A stretch of 64,000 nucleotides of DNA, from NCBI RefSeq assembly GCF_947488135.1, contig NZ_CANKYW010000001.1, positions 434,001-498,000 of the forward strand, written 5' to 3'. The notes under the pieces were generated by a model, which ran no database searches, was not told the DNA's origin, and saw only the letters and a list, made by a program, of their open reading frames with translations. Both the position numbers and the translations under genes were made by a program. The stretch is from an uncultured Marivita sp. GTDB lineage: Bacteria > Pseudomonadota > Alphaproteobacteria > Rhodobacterales > Rhodobacteraceae. This document shows, in pieces, positions 8,732-17,618 of the stretch; position 1 is the stretch's first letter, and each line of letters opens with the position of its first letter.

Positions 8732-9946
8732 ATGTCGACAATTACAGACCCACCGGCGGGGTCGTTTCGGCTGTCTATGCTGATCAACGACACGCGTTAC
8801 CGGTCGTACACGTTCCAATTCATAGCGCTGGTCCTATTGATCGTGGCCTTCGCGTATCTTGGCCTGAACCTTATTGCCAATCTGCAAGCCGCCGGCCTGA
8901 ATATTTCATATCAGTTTCTCGGGGAACCCGCCGGGTACGACATCAACCAGACCCTGATCCCGTATACCAGCCAGTCCACCCATTGGCAGGCGTCACTGGT
9001 CGGCGTTCTGAACACGCTGCTCGTCGCGCTTCTGGGCTGCCTCATGGCCACGGTGATCGGCGTGTTCGTCGGCGTCATGCGCCTGAGCAACAACTGGCTC
9101 GTGCGCCAGCTGATGTCGATCTATGTCGAGATTTTCCGCAACGTTCCGGTGCTGATCTGGATCCTGATCATCATGGCGATCTTCATCGCCGTGTTGCCGC
9201 AGCCCCGCGATTTCCGCGGTGAAGATGCCGAGGCGTCGATGGTGCTTGGGGCCTTCGCCTTCACAGGGCGTGGCTTCTACTCGCCGGCTCCGATCTTCGG
9301 TCCGGGCTCCGGTGTGGTGGTTGCCGTGTTCCTCGCCTCGATCGCGGGTATCTTCGCGTTCCGCAACTATGCCAAGAAAGCCCTCTACGACCGTGGCCAA
9401 CTGATCCCGACACTCTGGCCGTCGATTGCGATCTTCTTTATCCCGGTCATCCTTGCCTACTTCGTCATGGGCCGACCGATCACTCTGGATTACCCGTCGC
9501 TTCAGGGCTTCAACTTCCAGGGCGGCATCTTCATGCGCAACTCCCTGATTGCGCTCTGGTTCGCCTTGTCCATCTACACCGCGGCCTTCATCGCCGAGAA
9601 CGTGCGCGCCGGGATCCTTGCCGTGAGCAAGGGCCAGACAGAGGCCGCCGCATCTCTGGGCCTGCGCCCGCGTCGGATCATGAACCTTGTCGTTCTGCCG
9701 CAAGCGCTGCGTGTCATCATCCCGCCGCTGATTTCGCAATACCTGAACCTCACCAAGAACTCGTCGCTGGCGATTGCCGTGGGGTACATGGATCTCACCG
9801 GGACGCTGGGGGGCATCACGCTCAATCAGACGGGCCGCGCGATCGAAGCGATCTTCCTGTTGATGTTGTTCTACCTCGCCATCTCTCTTGCGATTTCGGC
9901 GATCATGAACGTCTACAACAACGCCGTAAGACTGAAGGAGCGCTGA
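8732..9946 (+). CDS. aapQ: General L-amino-acid ABC transporter, permease 1
   Basis: A 404-residue inner-membrane permease of the His/Glu/Gln family. It has an N-terminal TM (about 27-50), the LLVALLGCLMATVIGVFVGV segment, and the EAA loop region GQTEAAASLGLRPRRIMNLVVLPQALR that contacts the ATPase. The large insert between TM segments and the 400-residue length are typical of AapQ/BztB rather than small HisQ-like permeases. The next gene starts 1 nt after the stop, so the heterodimer partner AapM is translated with it. Confidence 0.95.
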   Translation: MSTITDPPAGSFRLSMLINDTRYRSYTFQFIALVLLIVAFAYLGLNLIANLQAAGLNISYQFLGEPAGYDINQTLIPYTSQSTHWQASLVGVLNTLLVALLGCLMATVIGVFVGVMRLSNNWLVRQLMSIYVEIFRNVPVLIWILIIMAIFIAVLPQPRDFRGEDAEASMVLGAFAFTGRGFYSPAPIFGPGSGVVVAVFLASIAGIFAFRNYAKKALYDRGQLIPTLWPSIAIFFIPVILAYFVMGRPITLDYPSLQGFNFQGGIFMRNSLIALWFALSIYTAAFIAENVRAGILAVSKGQTEAAASLGLRPRRIMNLVVLPQALRVIIPPLISQYLNLTKNSSLAIAVGYMDLTGTLGGITLNQTGRAIEAIFLLMLFYLAISLAISAIMNVYNNAVRLKER

Positions 9947-9947
9947 G

Positions 9948-11243
9948 ATGTCGGACACACACGCACAGACAGTTGCCTTCGTCAGGGACACCATGCTGCC
10001 CGAGCAACCGCCCCCCGCATCCGAGGCGGGCGTCATCAAATGGATGCGGGAAAACCTTTTCAAGGGCTGGTTCAACTCGCTCCTGACGATTGTCTCGCTC
10101 TACTTCATCTACAAGATCGTCAGCGGCGCGTATCCCTGGTTTGCCAACGGTATCTGGACCACCAGTTCGCTTGCGGAATGCCGCGAAATGCTGGGCGGCA
10201 TGACCGGGGCCTGTTTCTCGGTCCTGACCGAACGCTGGAACCAATTGCTGTTCGGGTTCCAATACCCGTCCGACGCCTATTGGCGCCCGACGCTGGCGTT
10301 CTTCGGGCTGATCTTGGCTCTCGTTCCGGTGCTCTACCCAAAGGCAGCTCGACAGTTGTTGATCGTCACCGGCCTTTACCCGTTCGTCGCCTATTGGCTG
10401 ATCTGGGGCGGGACGCTTCTTATTCCGCTGATGGTGCTGGCGGGTCTGATCGCAGGCTACTTCGCGTTCAAGCAATTCGAACGCCAAAGCTTTGCAATGG
10501 GCCTGCTCGCGGGCGCCGTGGCGACGATCGTTGTCATCTGGGCCGGGGGCATCATCCCTGCGTCGATGCCCGATGTCTTGGCACTTGAGGCCGTTCAGTC
10601 GCGCAACCTTGGGGGGTTCATGCTCAACATGATCCTCGGCACGGTCTGCGTGTCGCTGTCGCTGCCGTTCGGCATCCTTCTCGCTCTTGGGCGTCAGTCC
10701 TCAATGCCGATCATCAAATGGATCTGCGTGATCTTCATCGAATTCATCCGGGGTGTGCCGCTCATCACGTTGCTCTTCGTGGCGAACGTGGTTCTGGCCT
10801 ATTTCTTCCCGCCGGGGTCGAACATCGACCTTGTTCTGCGCGTGATCATAATGATCACGATGTTCGCATCGGCCTACATCGCCGAGGTCATCCGAGGCGG
10901 CCTCGCGGCGCTTCCGCGCGGGCAGTACGAGGCGGCGGACAGCCTTGGTCTTGATTACGCGCAAGCGATGCGGCTGATCATCCTGCCACAGGCGCTGAAG
11001 ATTTCCATCCCCGGGATCGTGAACGTCGCGGTGGGCCTCTTCAAGGACACCACGCTTGTGTCGGTCATTTCGATGTTCGATCTCGTGGGCATGATCCGCG
11101 GCCCGATCCTTGCCTCGACTGAATGGAACGGCGTGTATTGGGAACTCTGGGGCTTTGCGGTCTTCGTGTTCTTCATCGTCTGCTTCAGCATTTCCAAATA
11201 TTCGCAGTGGCTCGAGCGTCAGCTTGCCACCGATCATCGATAA
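9948..11243 (+). CDS. aapM: General L-amino-acid ABC transporter, permease 2
   Basis: A 431-residue permease, partner of AapQ. It carries an extended N-terminal half with several TM segments (about 40-190) and then the ABC transporter permease domain, with FIRGVPLITLLF and the EAA loop GQYEAADSLGLDYAQAMRLIILPQALK. The GAAGGAG ribosome site lies in the end of aapQ. Size and architecture match AapM/BztC. It is followed 48 bp later by the ATPase gene. Confidence 0.95.
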   Translation: MSDTHAQTVAFVRDTMLPEQPPPASEAGVIKWMRENLFKGWFNSLLTIVSLYFIYKIVSGAYPWFANGIWTTSSLAECREMLGGMTGACFSVLTERWNQLLFGFQYPSDAYWRPTLAFFGLILALVPVLYPKAARQLLIVTGLYPFVAYWLIWGGTLLIPLMVLAGLIAGYFAFKQFERQSFAMGLLAGAVATIVVIWAGGIIPASMPDVLALEAVQSRNLGGFMLNMILGTVCVSLSLPFGILLALGRQSSMPIIKWICVIFIEFIRGVPLITLLFVANVVLAYFFPPGSNIDLVLRVIIMITMFASAYIAEVIRGGLAALPRGQYEAADSLGLDYAQAMRLIILPQALKISIPGIVNVAVGLFKDTTLVSVISMFDLVGMIRGPILASTEWNGVYWELWGFAVFVFFIVCFSISKYSQWLERQLATDHR

Positions 11244-11291
11244 AGCCCTCAAGTCGCAAAAGCGCTAGGGTAATAATCAGGAGGCCTGACA

Positions 11292-12077
11292 ATGGCTGAA
11301 ACAATGCTTCAAAACGCCCCCGTGGATCGTACGGTCTCGGATGAGGTGGCGATCCAGATCCAGAACATGAACAAGTGGTACGGCACGTTCCACGTTCTGC
11401 GCGACATCGACCTTACGGTCTATCGCGGCGAACGGATTGTCATCGCGGGCCCGTCCGGATCCGGCAAATCCACGCTCATCCGCTGCATCAACGCGCTCGA
11501 GGAACACCAGAAGGGCTCGATCACCGTCGATGGCACCTTGCTGTCCAACGACATCAAGAACATCGACACGATCCGCTCCGAGGTCGGGATGGTGTTCCAG
11601 CACTTCAACCTGTTCCCGCACCTAACCATCCTGGAAAACTGCACGCTCGCCCCGATCTGGGTCCGCAAGACACCCAAGCGCGAGGCCGAGGAAACGGCGA
11701 TGCACTTCCTCGAAAAGGTCAAAATCCCCGAGCAGGCCAACAAGTACCCCGGTCAATTGTCAGGCGGTCAGCAGCAGCGCGTGGCGATCGCCCGTTCGCT
11801 CTGCATGAAGCCCCGGATCATGCTGTTCGACGAACCGACATCGGCGCTCGACCCCGAGATGATCAAGGAGGTGCTCGATACGATGGTGAGCCTTGCCGAA
11901 GAGGGTATGACGATGCTCTGCGTGACGCACGAAATGGGCTTCGCCCGTCAGGTCGCGAACCGCGTGATCTTCATGGACGCGGGTCAGATCGTGGAGCAGA
12001 ACGAACCCGAAGAGTTCTTCAACAATCCGCAGAACGAACGCACCAAGCTTTTCCTGAGCCAGATCCTAGGCCACTAA
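11292..12077 (+). CDS. aapP: General L-amino-acid ABC transporter, ATP-binding protein
   Basis: A 261-residue ABC ATPase with Walker [10 protein letters not shown] at about 53-61, Q-loop [12 protein letters not shown], signature LSGGQQQR, Walker [15 protein letters not shown] and H-loop VTHEMGFA. It energises AapJQM uptake of Glu, Asp, Gln, Asn and related amino acids. It has a short acidic N-terminal extension (about 20 residues) before [11 protein letters not shown], as usual in AapP/BztD. It is the last gene of the operon; a bidirectional terminator follows 20 nt later. Confidence 0.96.
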   Translation: MAETMLQNAPVDRTVSDEVAIQIQNMNKWYGTFHVLRDIDLTVYRGERIVIAGPSGSGKSTLIRCINALEEHQKGSITVDGTLLSNDIKNIDTIRSEVGMVFQHFNLFPHLTILENCTLAPIWVRKTPKREAEETAMHFLEKVKIPEQANKYPGQLSGGQQQRVAIARSLCMKPRIMLFDEPTSALDPEMIKEVLDTMVSLAEEGMTMLCVTHEMGFARQVANRVIFMDAGQIVEQNEPEEFFNNPQNERTKLFLSQILGH

Positions 12078-12091
12078 AAGACGCCACCTGT

Positions 12092-12132
12092 TGAACGAAA
12101 CGCCCCGGAGGATGTCCGGGGCGTTTTGCGTT
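12092..12132. terminator. Bidirectional intrinsic terminator between aapP and phosphatase gene
   Basis: A 12-bp perfect stem, AAACGCCCCGGA (12098-12109) with TCCGGGGCGTTT (12115-12126), loop GGATG, extended outward by TGAACG/CGTTCA. Flanking A and T runs on both sides allow it to stop both the plus-strand aap operon and the minus-strand argB group. Confidence 0.85.
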
Positions 12133-12635
12133 CAGGGCGTTCCTGTGGCAATCACTTCGCGCGGCACAGCAAAACCGTCGCATCGGCCCATGCCCATACG
12201 CACATCCGCCCAGTCATCAACGTCGAACGAAACCAGGGTAGTCGCGCAGGTCGGGTAATCCGAAAAGCGCGAATGGTCTGGCGCCGACGACACCAGTTGA
12301 TGTGCGCAGTCCGCGATGCCGTAGTTGTGCCCCAGCAACAGCACCGTGTCGGCAGAGGCGGTTTGTAAGACCGACAGGATGTCCTCGGCTTCGGAGAGAT
12401 ACAACGCCCGCTCGAAACGCGTGGGACATTCGGGCAGATCAAGCAGATCGAGCGTCTGACGCGTGCGGGTGGCGGTCGAGCACAGAACCTCGTCCGGCAC
12501 CCAACCCTGCGCAACCTGCCATGCGCCCATCGCCGGTGCGCTTTGCTGTCCACGCGTATTCAACGGACGGCTGTGATCATCGCCGGTCGCCGACCAGTCC
12601 GATTTCGCATGTCGCATGAGGATCAATCGTTTCAC
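12132..12635 (-). CDS. SixA-like phosphohistidine phosphatase
   Basis: A 167-residue histidine-phosphatase-superfamily protein. The catalytic RHG-type motif is MRHAKSDW near the N-terminus; LCSTATRTRQTLD, LYLSEAEDILSVL and VLLLGHNYGIAD (second catalytic His) follow the SixA pattern. SixA acts on phosphohistidine proteins, but the substrate here is unknown. I start at GTG 12635 (VKRLILMRHAK), the family N-terminus, 29 bp after the ferredoxin-like gene. It is last in the yidC-argB group and ends in the shared terminator. Confidence 0.88.
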   Translation of the reverse strand: MKRLILMRHAKSDWSATGDDHSRPLNTRGQQSAPAMGAWQVAQGWVPDEVLCSTATRTRQTLDLLDLPECPTRFERALYLSEAEDILSVLQTASADTVLLLGHNYGIADCAHQLVSSAPDHSRFSDYPTCATTLVSFDVDDWADVRMGMGRCDGFAVPREVIATGTP

Positions 12636-12664
12636 GAGGACGCGGCCTTTCGTTGGACGTTGGA

Positions 12665-13321
12665 TCACTCTCCCAAAAATGCCCGCATGTGGAAAGCGGA
12701 TTGTTCCGGCAGGCGCCCGAACCTTTGCGAGACCGGACAGGCCCGGCGCACCAGGCATCCCTCGCGACACGCTGCTCCCTCGGGCGACCTGATATGCGCC
12801 ATGCAGGCGGGTACATCGTAGGCCTGTCCCTCGACCAAGGCTCCGACCGGGCAGGCGGTCTTGCAAGGTGTCCCGGCGCAGCTGTCGCAGGGGGCGCGGA
12901 GTGGGGATAACGGAAGTTCAATCCTCTCACGCAGTGCGAGGGCCGCGCGAAAGCTGATGAAAAGACCCGCCGTATCATGGACCAGGAGCCCCACCGGTGA
13001 CGGCCAGCTCTGGCCGGTGCGCTCTGCCCAAAGCAGGAAGGGCGCGTAAGGTGGCCCGTCATAAGGAAAGATACCTGTGCCGCCAAGTGGCGTCGCAAGT
13101 TCGCTGACCACCCGCTTTGACCAGCGGTCCAACGGATGCGCTTGCCCGTCGCGATACTCTGGCGATGCTGTGAAGATCGCCCAGAAGTTGGGCTCATCGG
13201 GGCCGAGCAGGACCAGTGTACCTGTGTCTGCAGGAGCGCCATCGCCGCCGCCGGGATGAAACGCGCCCCGAACCGCCAGACCAAGCGACCGGGCGGCCGT
13301 GTCCAGTTCAGACACACTCAC
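12665..13321 (-). CDS. 4Fe-4S ferredoxin-like protein, QueG-related C-terminus
   Basis: A 218-residue soluble protein with two cysteine groups: Cys145, Cys148, Cys153 and Cys157 ([14 protein letters not shown]) and Cys173, Cys185, Cys189 and Cys195 (ending CLVRRACP). The arrangement resembles the two-cluster ferredoxin region of epoxyqueuosine reductase. However, the protein is much shorter than QueG (about 350) and its N-terminal half lacks a recognisable corrinoid-binding domain. Function unknown. The start is a GTG (13321) overlapping the argB stop as GTGA, so the two are translationally coupled. The redox role and any link to arginine synthesis are undetermined. Confidence 0.8.
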   Translation of the reverse strand: MSVSELDTAARSLGLAVRGAFHPGGGDGAPADTGTLVLLGPDEPNFWAIFTASPEYRDGQAHPLDRWSKRVVSELATPLGGTGIFPYDGPPYAPFLLWAERTGQSWPSPVGLLVHDTAGLFISFRAALALRERIELPLSPLRAPCDSCAGTPCKTACPVGALVEGQAYDVPACMAHIRSPEGAACREGCLVRRACPVSQRFGRLPEQSAFHMRAFLGE

Positions 13322-14187
13322 CGCAAGGGACGGATCAAAGACCCCGCGCCATGCTCGGTGAACAGCTCCAGAAGACAGGCATTCGGCACCCGACCGTCCA
13401 GGATAACCACCGCCCGCACGCCCTCTTCGATGGCCTTTAGCGCAGTTTCGGTTTTCGGGATCATACCGCCCGCGATCGTGCCATCCTCGATCATGGCGGT
13501 CACTTCCTCCGGGGTCATGGAGGTGACGACATTGCCGCTGCCGTCCTTCACGCCACTGACATCGGTCAACAGCAAAAGCCGGTCGGCCTTCAACGCCCCG
13601 GCAATCGCTCCGGCAGCGGTATCACCATTGACGTTGAATGTCTCGTTCGGTTGCATCCCTGTCGCGACCGGGGCCACGACCGGGATGATGCCCGCCTTGA
13701 ACAGATCGCGCAGAACCTGCGGATTCATCTCGACCGGGCGGCCGACGAACCCTAGTTCCGGGTCATCCGCCTCGCAGACCATGAGGTCATCATCCTTACC
13801 CGACAGGCCTACGGCGCGTCCACCTTCGTCCATGATCGCCTGCACGATGCGCTTGTTGACCAGACCGGTCAGCACCATTTCCACGACCTGCACAGTGGCC
13901 TTGTCCGTGACCCGCTTGCCGCGCACGAATTCCGATTGGATGCCCAGCTTGGTCAGCATGTCGTTGATCATCGGCCCGCCTCCGTGCACCACGATCGGGT
14001 TGATCCCGACCTGGCGCATCAGAACGATATCGCGCGCAAATTCAGCCATCGCGTCATCGTCGCCCATCGCGTTGCCGCCGAATTTCACGACGACGACCGC
14101 CCCCGCGTAGCGCTGCATATAGGGCAGGGCCTCGGACAAGGTGCGGGCGGTTGCGATCCAGTCGTGGTTCATATCTCGGGATTTCAT
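13318..14187 (-). CDS. argB: Acetylglutamate kinase
   Basis: Second enzyme of arginine synthesis; it phosphorylates N-acetylglutamate in the cytoplasm. About 289 residues from the ATG at 14187 ([21 protein letters not shown]), which has AAGGA 11 nt upstream; ATGs at 14199 and 14241 are also in frame. Motifs: [10 protein letters not shown] (phosphate-binding Lys), VVHGGGPMI (substrate loop), [13 protein letters not shown] and [12 protein letters not shown] of the amino-acid kinase fold. It lies downstream of engB in the yidC-MOSC-engB-argB order typical of the group. Confidence 0.95.
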   Translation of the reverse strand: MKSRDMNHDWIATARTLSEALPYMQRYAGAVVVVKFGGNAMGDDDAMAEFARDIVLMRQVGINPIVVHGGGPMINDMLTKLGIQSEFVRGKRVTDKATVQVVEMVLTGLVNKRIVQAIMDEGGRAVGLSGKDDDLMVCEADDPELGFVGRPVEMNPQVLRDLFKAGIIPVVAPVATGMQPNETFNVNGDTAAGAIAGALKADRLLLLTDVSGVKDGSGNVVTSMTPEEVTAMIEDGTIAGGMIPKTETALKAIEEGVRAVVILDGRVPNACLLELFTEHGAGSLIRPLR

Positions 14188-14278
14188 CTGGTTGTTCATC
14201 CTTGCCAGAACGCGGCCTGACCCTGACCTTGTGTGCGACATGCCCGATCAGGAGGCAAGCCGATTTGCAATCCCGACC

Positions 14279-14938
14279 CTAGCTGATCCCGGCGATGATG
14301 CTGCGCAAGGTCGCGATGCCGTCGCCCTTTTCGCTGCTCGTCAGAACCAGCTCGGGGTAGGCGGCCGGGTGTTTCGCCAGCTTGTCACGCACCTGCGCCA
14401 GCAGGCTGTCGCAATGCGACGGTTTGATCTTGTCTGCCTTGGTCAGAACCACCTGAAACGTCACGGCGCTTTTGTCGAGAAGGGTCATGATCTCCTCATC
14501 GACGGGCTTGATGCCGTGTCGGCTGTCCACCAGCACGAAAGCGCGACGCAGGCTGGCCCGCCCCGAAAGATACTGCTTGAGCAATGCCTGCCATTTTTCG
14601 ACCACCTGCACGGGCGCATTGGCATAACCATAGCCGGGCAGGTCGACGATGTAGCGTTCATCGCCAAGCGTGAAATAGTTGATCTCTTGCGTCCGTCCGG
14701 GCGTGTTCGACGCACGGGCAAGCGCCTTACGTCCGGTCACGGCGTTGATGAGCGACGATTTCCCCACGTTCGATCGCCCCGCGAAACAGACCTCGATCCG
14801 GTCATCCGCCGGAAGGCCGGACATCGCAACGACGCCTTTGAGGAAATCCACCTCACCCGCGAAAAGCTTGCGCCCGGTTTCACGGCTGATCTCGTCCGGC
14901 TCTTCGGCCAGAGGGAAACGAAGCTGCATGTCAGACAC
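14279..14938 (-). CDS. engB: Ribosome biogenesis GTPase EngB (YihA/YsxC)
   Basis: A 219-residue small GTPase for large-subunit ribosome assembly. G1 is GRSNVGKSS, G2 lies in NTPGRTQEINYF, G3 is DLPGYGYA and G4 is TKADK, with SSEKGDGI as G5. The usual family length is about 200-220. Its start overlaps the MOSC gene end by 8 nt, and 91 bp separate it from argB. Confidence 0.95.
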   Translation of the reverse strand: MSDMQLRFPLAEEPDEISRETGRKLFAGEVDFLKGVVAMSGLPADDRIEVCFAGRSNVGKSSLINAVTGRKALARASNTPGRTQEINYFTLGDERYIVDLPGYGYANAPVQVVEKWQALLKQYLSGRASLRRAFVLVDSRHGIKPVDEEIMTLLDKSAVTFQVVLTKADKIKPSHCDSLLAQVRDKLAKHPAAYPELVLTSSEKGDGIATLRSIIAGIS

Positions 14939-15674
14939 GGGTCACCTCATCGCCAGCTTTGATCTCGCCACCTTGGATCACCTCGGCCCGGACCGAGAAA
15001 TCCTGATGCCCCCAACTGGCCAACGCGCCCAGAACATCGGCGTCCCGCAATCCCGTGTCGGGATTGCTATGCGTCGACTTGCACCGATCCGTGCGTTCCC
15101 GCACCCGCAGCACCGCGTCGCCGATGCGGATTTCACGATCGTCCCAATCGAACTCTTCCCACGGTGCAAGACCGTCGATCCAGATATTGCCCCGCCACCG
15201 CAGATGCGACAGGGGCCGACCGACGCGCTGCTCGACCGCGCGGTGCGAGGCATGGTTGCACAAGGTCACGCTGGGAAAATCGCTGTCGGTGAATGCCTGT
15301 GCCTGACCCTTGACAAGCCGGGTCGGCTGCAATGCATCATCGGGGGCAAGGGCCTTTGCCCATGTGATGAACAGGTCGCTTTCGGTTTCGGGATCGAAGG
15401 TCAGTGCGTCCTGATCCGGATGGTGCAGCGTGATCCGGCCGGATGCGGGATCGTGGCGTGCGGAGATTGCCATCAAACTTGGCAATTTCGCCACGCGGCA
15501 GAAATTACCGCACGGTGCCCAAGCGCTGCCATCTACCTTCGACCGTTCGTGCGCCACGGCCCAAAGCCGGTCCAGCGGCATCGCCTTGCCGGGTTCGAGG
15601 GTCACCGACATCAGCGCTTCCCGACCGTGGCTCTTGATCGGATGCCGCCAGATCTCGGTGACTGTCGCCGTCAT
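14931..15674 (-). CDS. MOSC domain protein
   Basis: A 247-residue protein with an N-terminal MOSC_N beta-barrel (VTEIWRHPIKSHGRE, LDRLWAVAHERSKVDGS) and a MOSC core carrying the conserved Cys in RTDRCKSTHSNPDTG. MOSC proteins relate to molybdenum cofactor sulfuration or mARC-type N-hydroxylamine reduction; this free-standing form has no assigned substrate. It overlaps yidC by 4 nt upstream and engB by 8 nt downstream, so it is fixed within the operon. Confidence 0.9.
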   Translation of the reverse strand: MTATVTEIWRHPIKSHGREALMSVTLEPGKAMPLDRLWAVAHERSKVDGSAWAPCGNFCRVAKLPSLMAISARHDPASGRITLHHPDQDALTFDPETESDLFITWAKALAPDDALQPTRLVKGQAQAFTDSDFPSVTLCNHASHRAVEQRVGRPLSHLRWRGNIWIDGLAPWEEFDWDDREIRIGDAVLRVRERTDRCKSTHSNPDTGLRDADVLGALASWGHQDFSVRAEVIQGGEIKAGDEVTRV

Positions 15675-17485
15675 TTTTCGCCCGTTTTGGCGCTGCGCTT
15701 GATGCTCGATTTGATGTTTCCGAACACGTCCGGCTTATACCCTTGCGAGCGCATGATCAGGTACTGCTGCGTGAACGTGATCGTGTTGTTCGCGATCCAG
15801 TAGACCACGAGACCGCTTGCAAAGCCGCCCAGCATGAACATGAACACCCACGGCATCCAGGCAAAGATCATCGCCTGGGTCGCATCAGTGGGCGCCGGGT
15901 TCAGCTTTTGCTGCAACCACATCGAAATGCCCAGAAGCAGCGGCAGGATGCCGATAAAGACAAGCGCCAGCAACGATCCCGGTTCCGGCGCGGCCCAGGG
16001 CAGTAAACCGAAGAGGTTGAAGATCGATGTCGGGTCCGGCGCGGACAGGTCCTGGAACGGACCGAGCCAGGGCGCGTGGCGCAGTTCCAGAGTGACGAAG
16101 ATCACCTTGTAGAGCGAGAAGAAGATCGGGATTTGCAACAGGATCGGCAGGCAGCCAGAAGCCGGGTTCACCTTCTCCTTCTTGTACATCTCCATCATTT
16201 CCTGCTGGAGCTTCTGCCGGTCGTCGCCCGCGCGCTCCTTGATCTTTTCCATCTCCGGCTGAAGCTCTTTCATCTTCGCCATCGACACGTAGGATTTGTA
16301 TGCCAACGGGAACAGGATGGCCTTGATGATCAGTGTCAGGCCGATGATCGCCCAGCCCATGTTGCCGATCAGCAGATTGAGATGGTGCAGCAGCCAGAAG
16401 ATCGGCTTGGTCAGGAAAAAGAACCAGCCCCAGTCAATCGCGTCGATGAAACGGTCGACGCCGTTGTTCTGGTACTCGCGGATGGTTTCCCATTCCTTGG
16501 CCCCGGCGAACAGCTGTGTGGTCACTTCCTGCGTCTGACCGGGGGCGATGGTCACTGTCGGCTGCACCGCCTCGGTCTGGTAGATATTGCTGGCGTCGTT
16601 GTACTTGGCCACCTGCCGGAACGGCGTGCCGGTATCCGGAATCAGCGTCGTCATCCAGTAGTGGTCGGTAAAGCCGATCCAGCCGCTTTCCGCCACCTGC
16701 GTGACCTCGGCCCGGGCGCCCTCGGTCGGGACCACCGGGAAATCGGTCATGTCGTCGTAGTCGATCTCGGCAAGCGTGCCGTCCGCCATCGCGACGACGC
16801 CTTCGTGCAGAATGAAGAAATTCTTCAGGTCCGCAGGTTCGCCATGCCGCGCAATCAGGCCATAGGGCGCGACCGATATCGCGGTGTCGGTGGTGTTCTC
16901 GATCGATTGGGTGACGGTGAACATGAAGTCGTCGTCGACCTCGATCAATCGGCGGAAAATCGTTCCGTTGGGGCTTTCCCAGCGGAGCGTGATCGGGCTG
17001 TCCGTGGTCAGCCTGTCACCGCTTTCGACGGTCCAGTCGGTCGTGACACTGGGCACGTCCTCGAGCGTCAGGCCACCGCCGGGTGCCCAGCCGAAAAGCG
17101 CATAATAAGGGCTGGCGGTGCCGACCGGATTGAGAAGATGCACCACGTCGGAATTCGGCTCCACGCTGACCCGGTAGTCCTTCAGGGACAGGTCGTCGAT
17201 CCGGCCGCCGGCAAGCGAGATCGAGCCGGTCAAACGGTCGGTTTCGATCTCCACGCGCGGCGCATCGGCGACCGCCGTGGGGCCGGCCTGCGTGGCTGTG
17301 GAGGTGTCGACCGGGGCCGCATCCGGGGTGGTTGCGATCGGCGCGGTCTCGGTCTGGCTCGCTGGCGGCAAGGCCGTTTCAGGATCGAGCGCCGGGTCCG
17401 GTGGCGGGAACAGCACAAACCAAACGAGAATGACCGCAAAGCTCAGCGCTGTCGCGATTAAAAGATTCTTGTTCTGATCGTCCAT
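15671..17485 (-). CDS. yidC: Membrane protein insertase YidC
   Basis: A 604-residue YidC/Oxa1 insertase. An N-terminal TM (about 7-25, LLIATALSFAVILVWFVLF) precedes a long Ala/Thr-rich linker and the periplasmic P1 beta-sandwich domain. The conserved five-helix region follows, including WAIIGLTLIIKAILFPLAYKS, the cytoplasmic hairpin MKELQPEMEKIKER, GCLPILLQIPIFFSLYKV and a C-terminal TM ending ITFTQQYLIMRSQGYKPD. Full length for a Gram-negative YidC. Unlike the usual rpmH-rnpA-yidC order, no rnpA precedes it. Confidence 0.96.
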   Translation of the reverse strand: MDDQNKNLLIATALSFAVILVWFVLFPPPDPALDPETALPPASQTETAPIATTPDAAPVDTSTATQAGPTAVADAPRVEIETDRLTGSISLAGGRIDDLSLKDYRVSVEPNSDVVHLLNPVGTASPYYALFGWAPGGGLTLEDVPSVTTDWTVESGDRLTTDSPITLRWESPNGTIFRRLIEVDDDFMFTVTQSIENTTDTAISVAPYGLIARHGEPADLKNFFILHEGVVAMADGTLAEIDYDDMTDFPVVPTEGARAEVTQVAESGWIGFTDHYWMTTLIPDTGTPFRQVAKYNDASNIYQTEAVQPTVTIAPGQTQEVTTQLFAGAKEWETIREYQNNGVDRFIDAIDWGWFFFLTKPIFWLLHHLNLLIGNMGWAIIGLTLIIKAILFPLAYKSYVSMAKMKELQPEMEKIKERAGDDRQKLQQEMMEMYKKEKVNPASGCLPILLQIPIFFSLYKVIFVTLELRHAPWLGPFQDLSAPDPTSIFNLFGLLPWAAPEPGSLLALVFIGILPLLLGISMWLQQKLNPAPTDATQAMIFAWMPWVFMFMLGGFASGLVVYWIANNTITFTQQYLIMRSQGYKPDVFGNIKSSIKRSAKTGEK

Positions 17486-17618
17486 AGGGGACCGCCGCCT
17501 GTGGTTTTTGGATTACCGCTGCGTTCAACAGGCACTGTGCCTGAAGGTCAAGCGGATTCACAGGCAAGTTCGGCCTATGCGGCATTTGTTCAGCAGGTTG
17601 TGAAGCCGAGGTTGATGA

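Noticed and set aside
16076-17461. 461-codon open frame on the plus strand
   Set aside because: It lies opposite yidC, has no family motifs, and is rich in His, Arg, Gln and Asp as expected for an antisense frame in GC-rich DNA.
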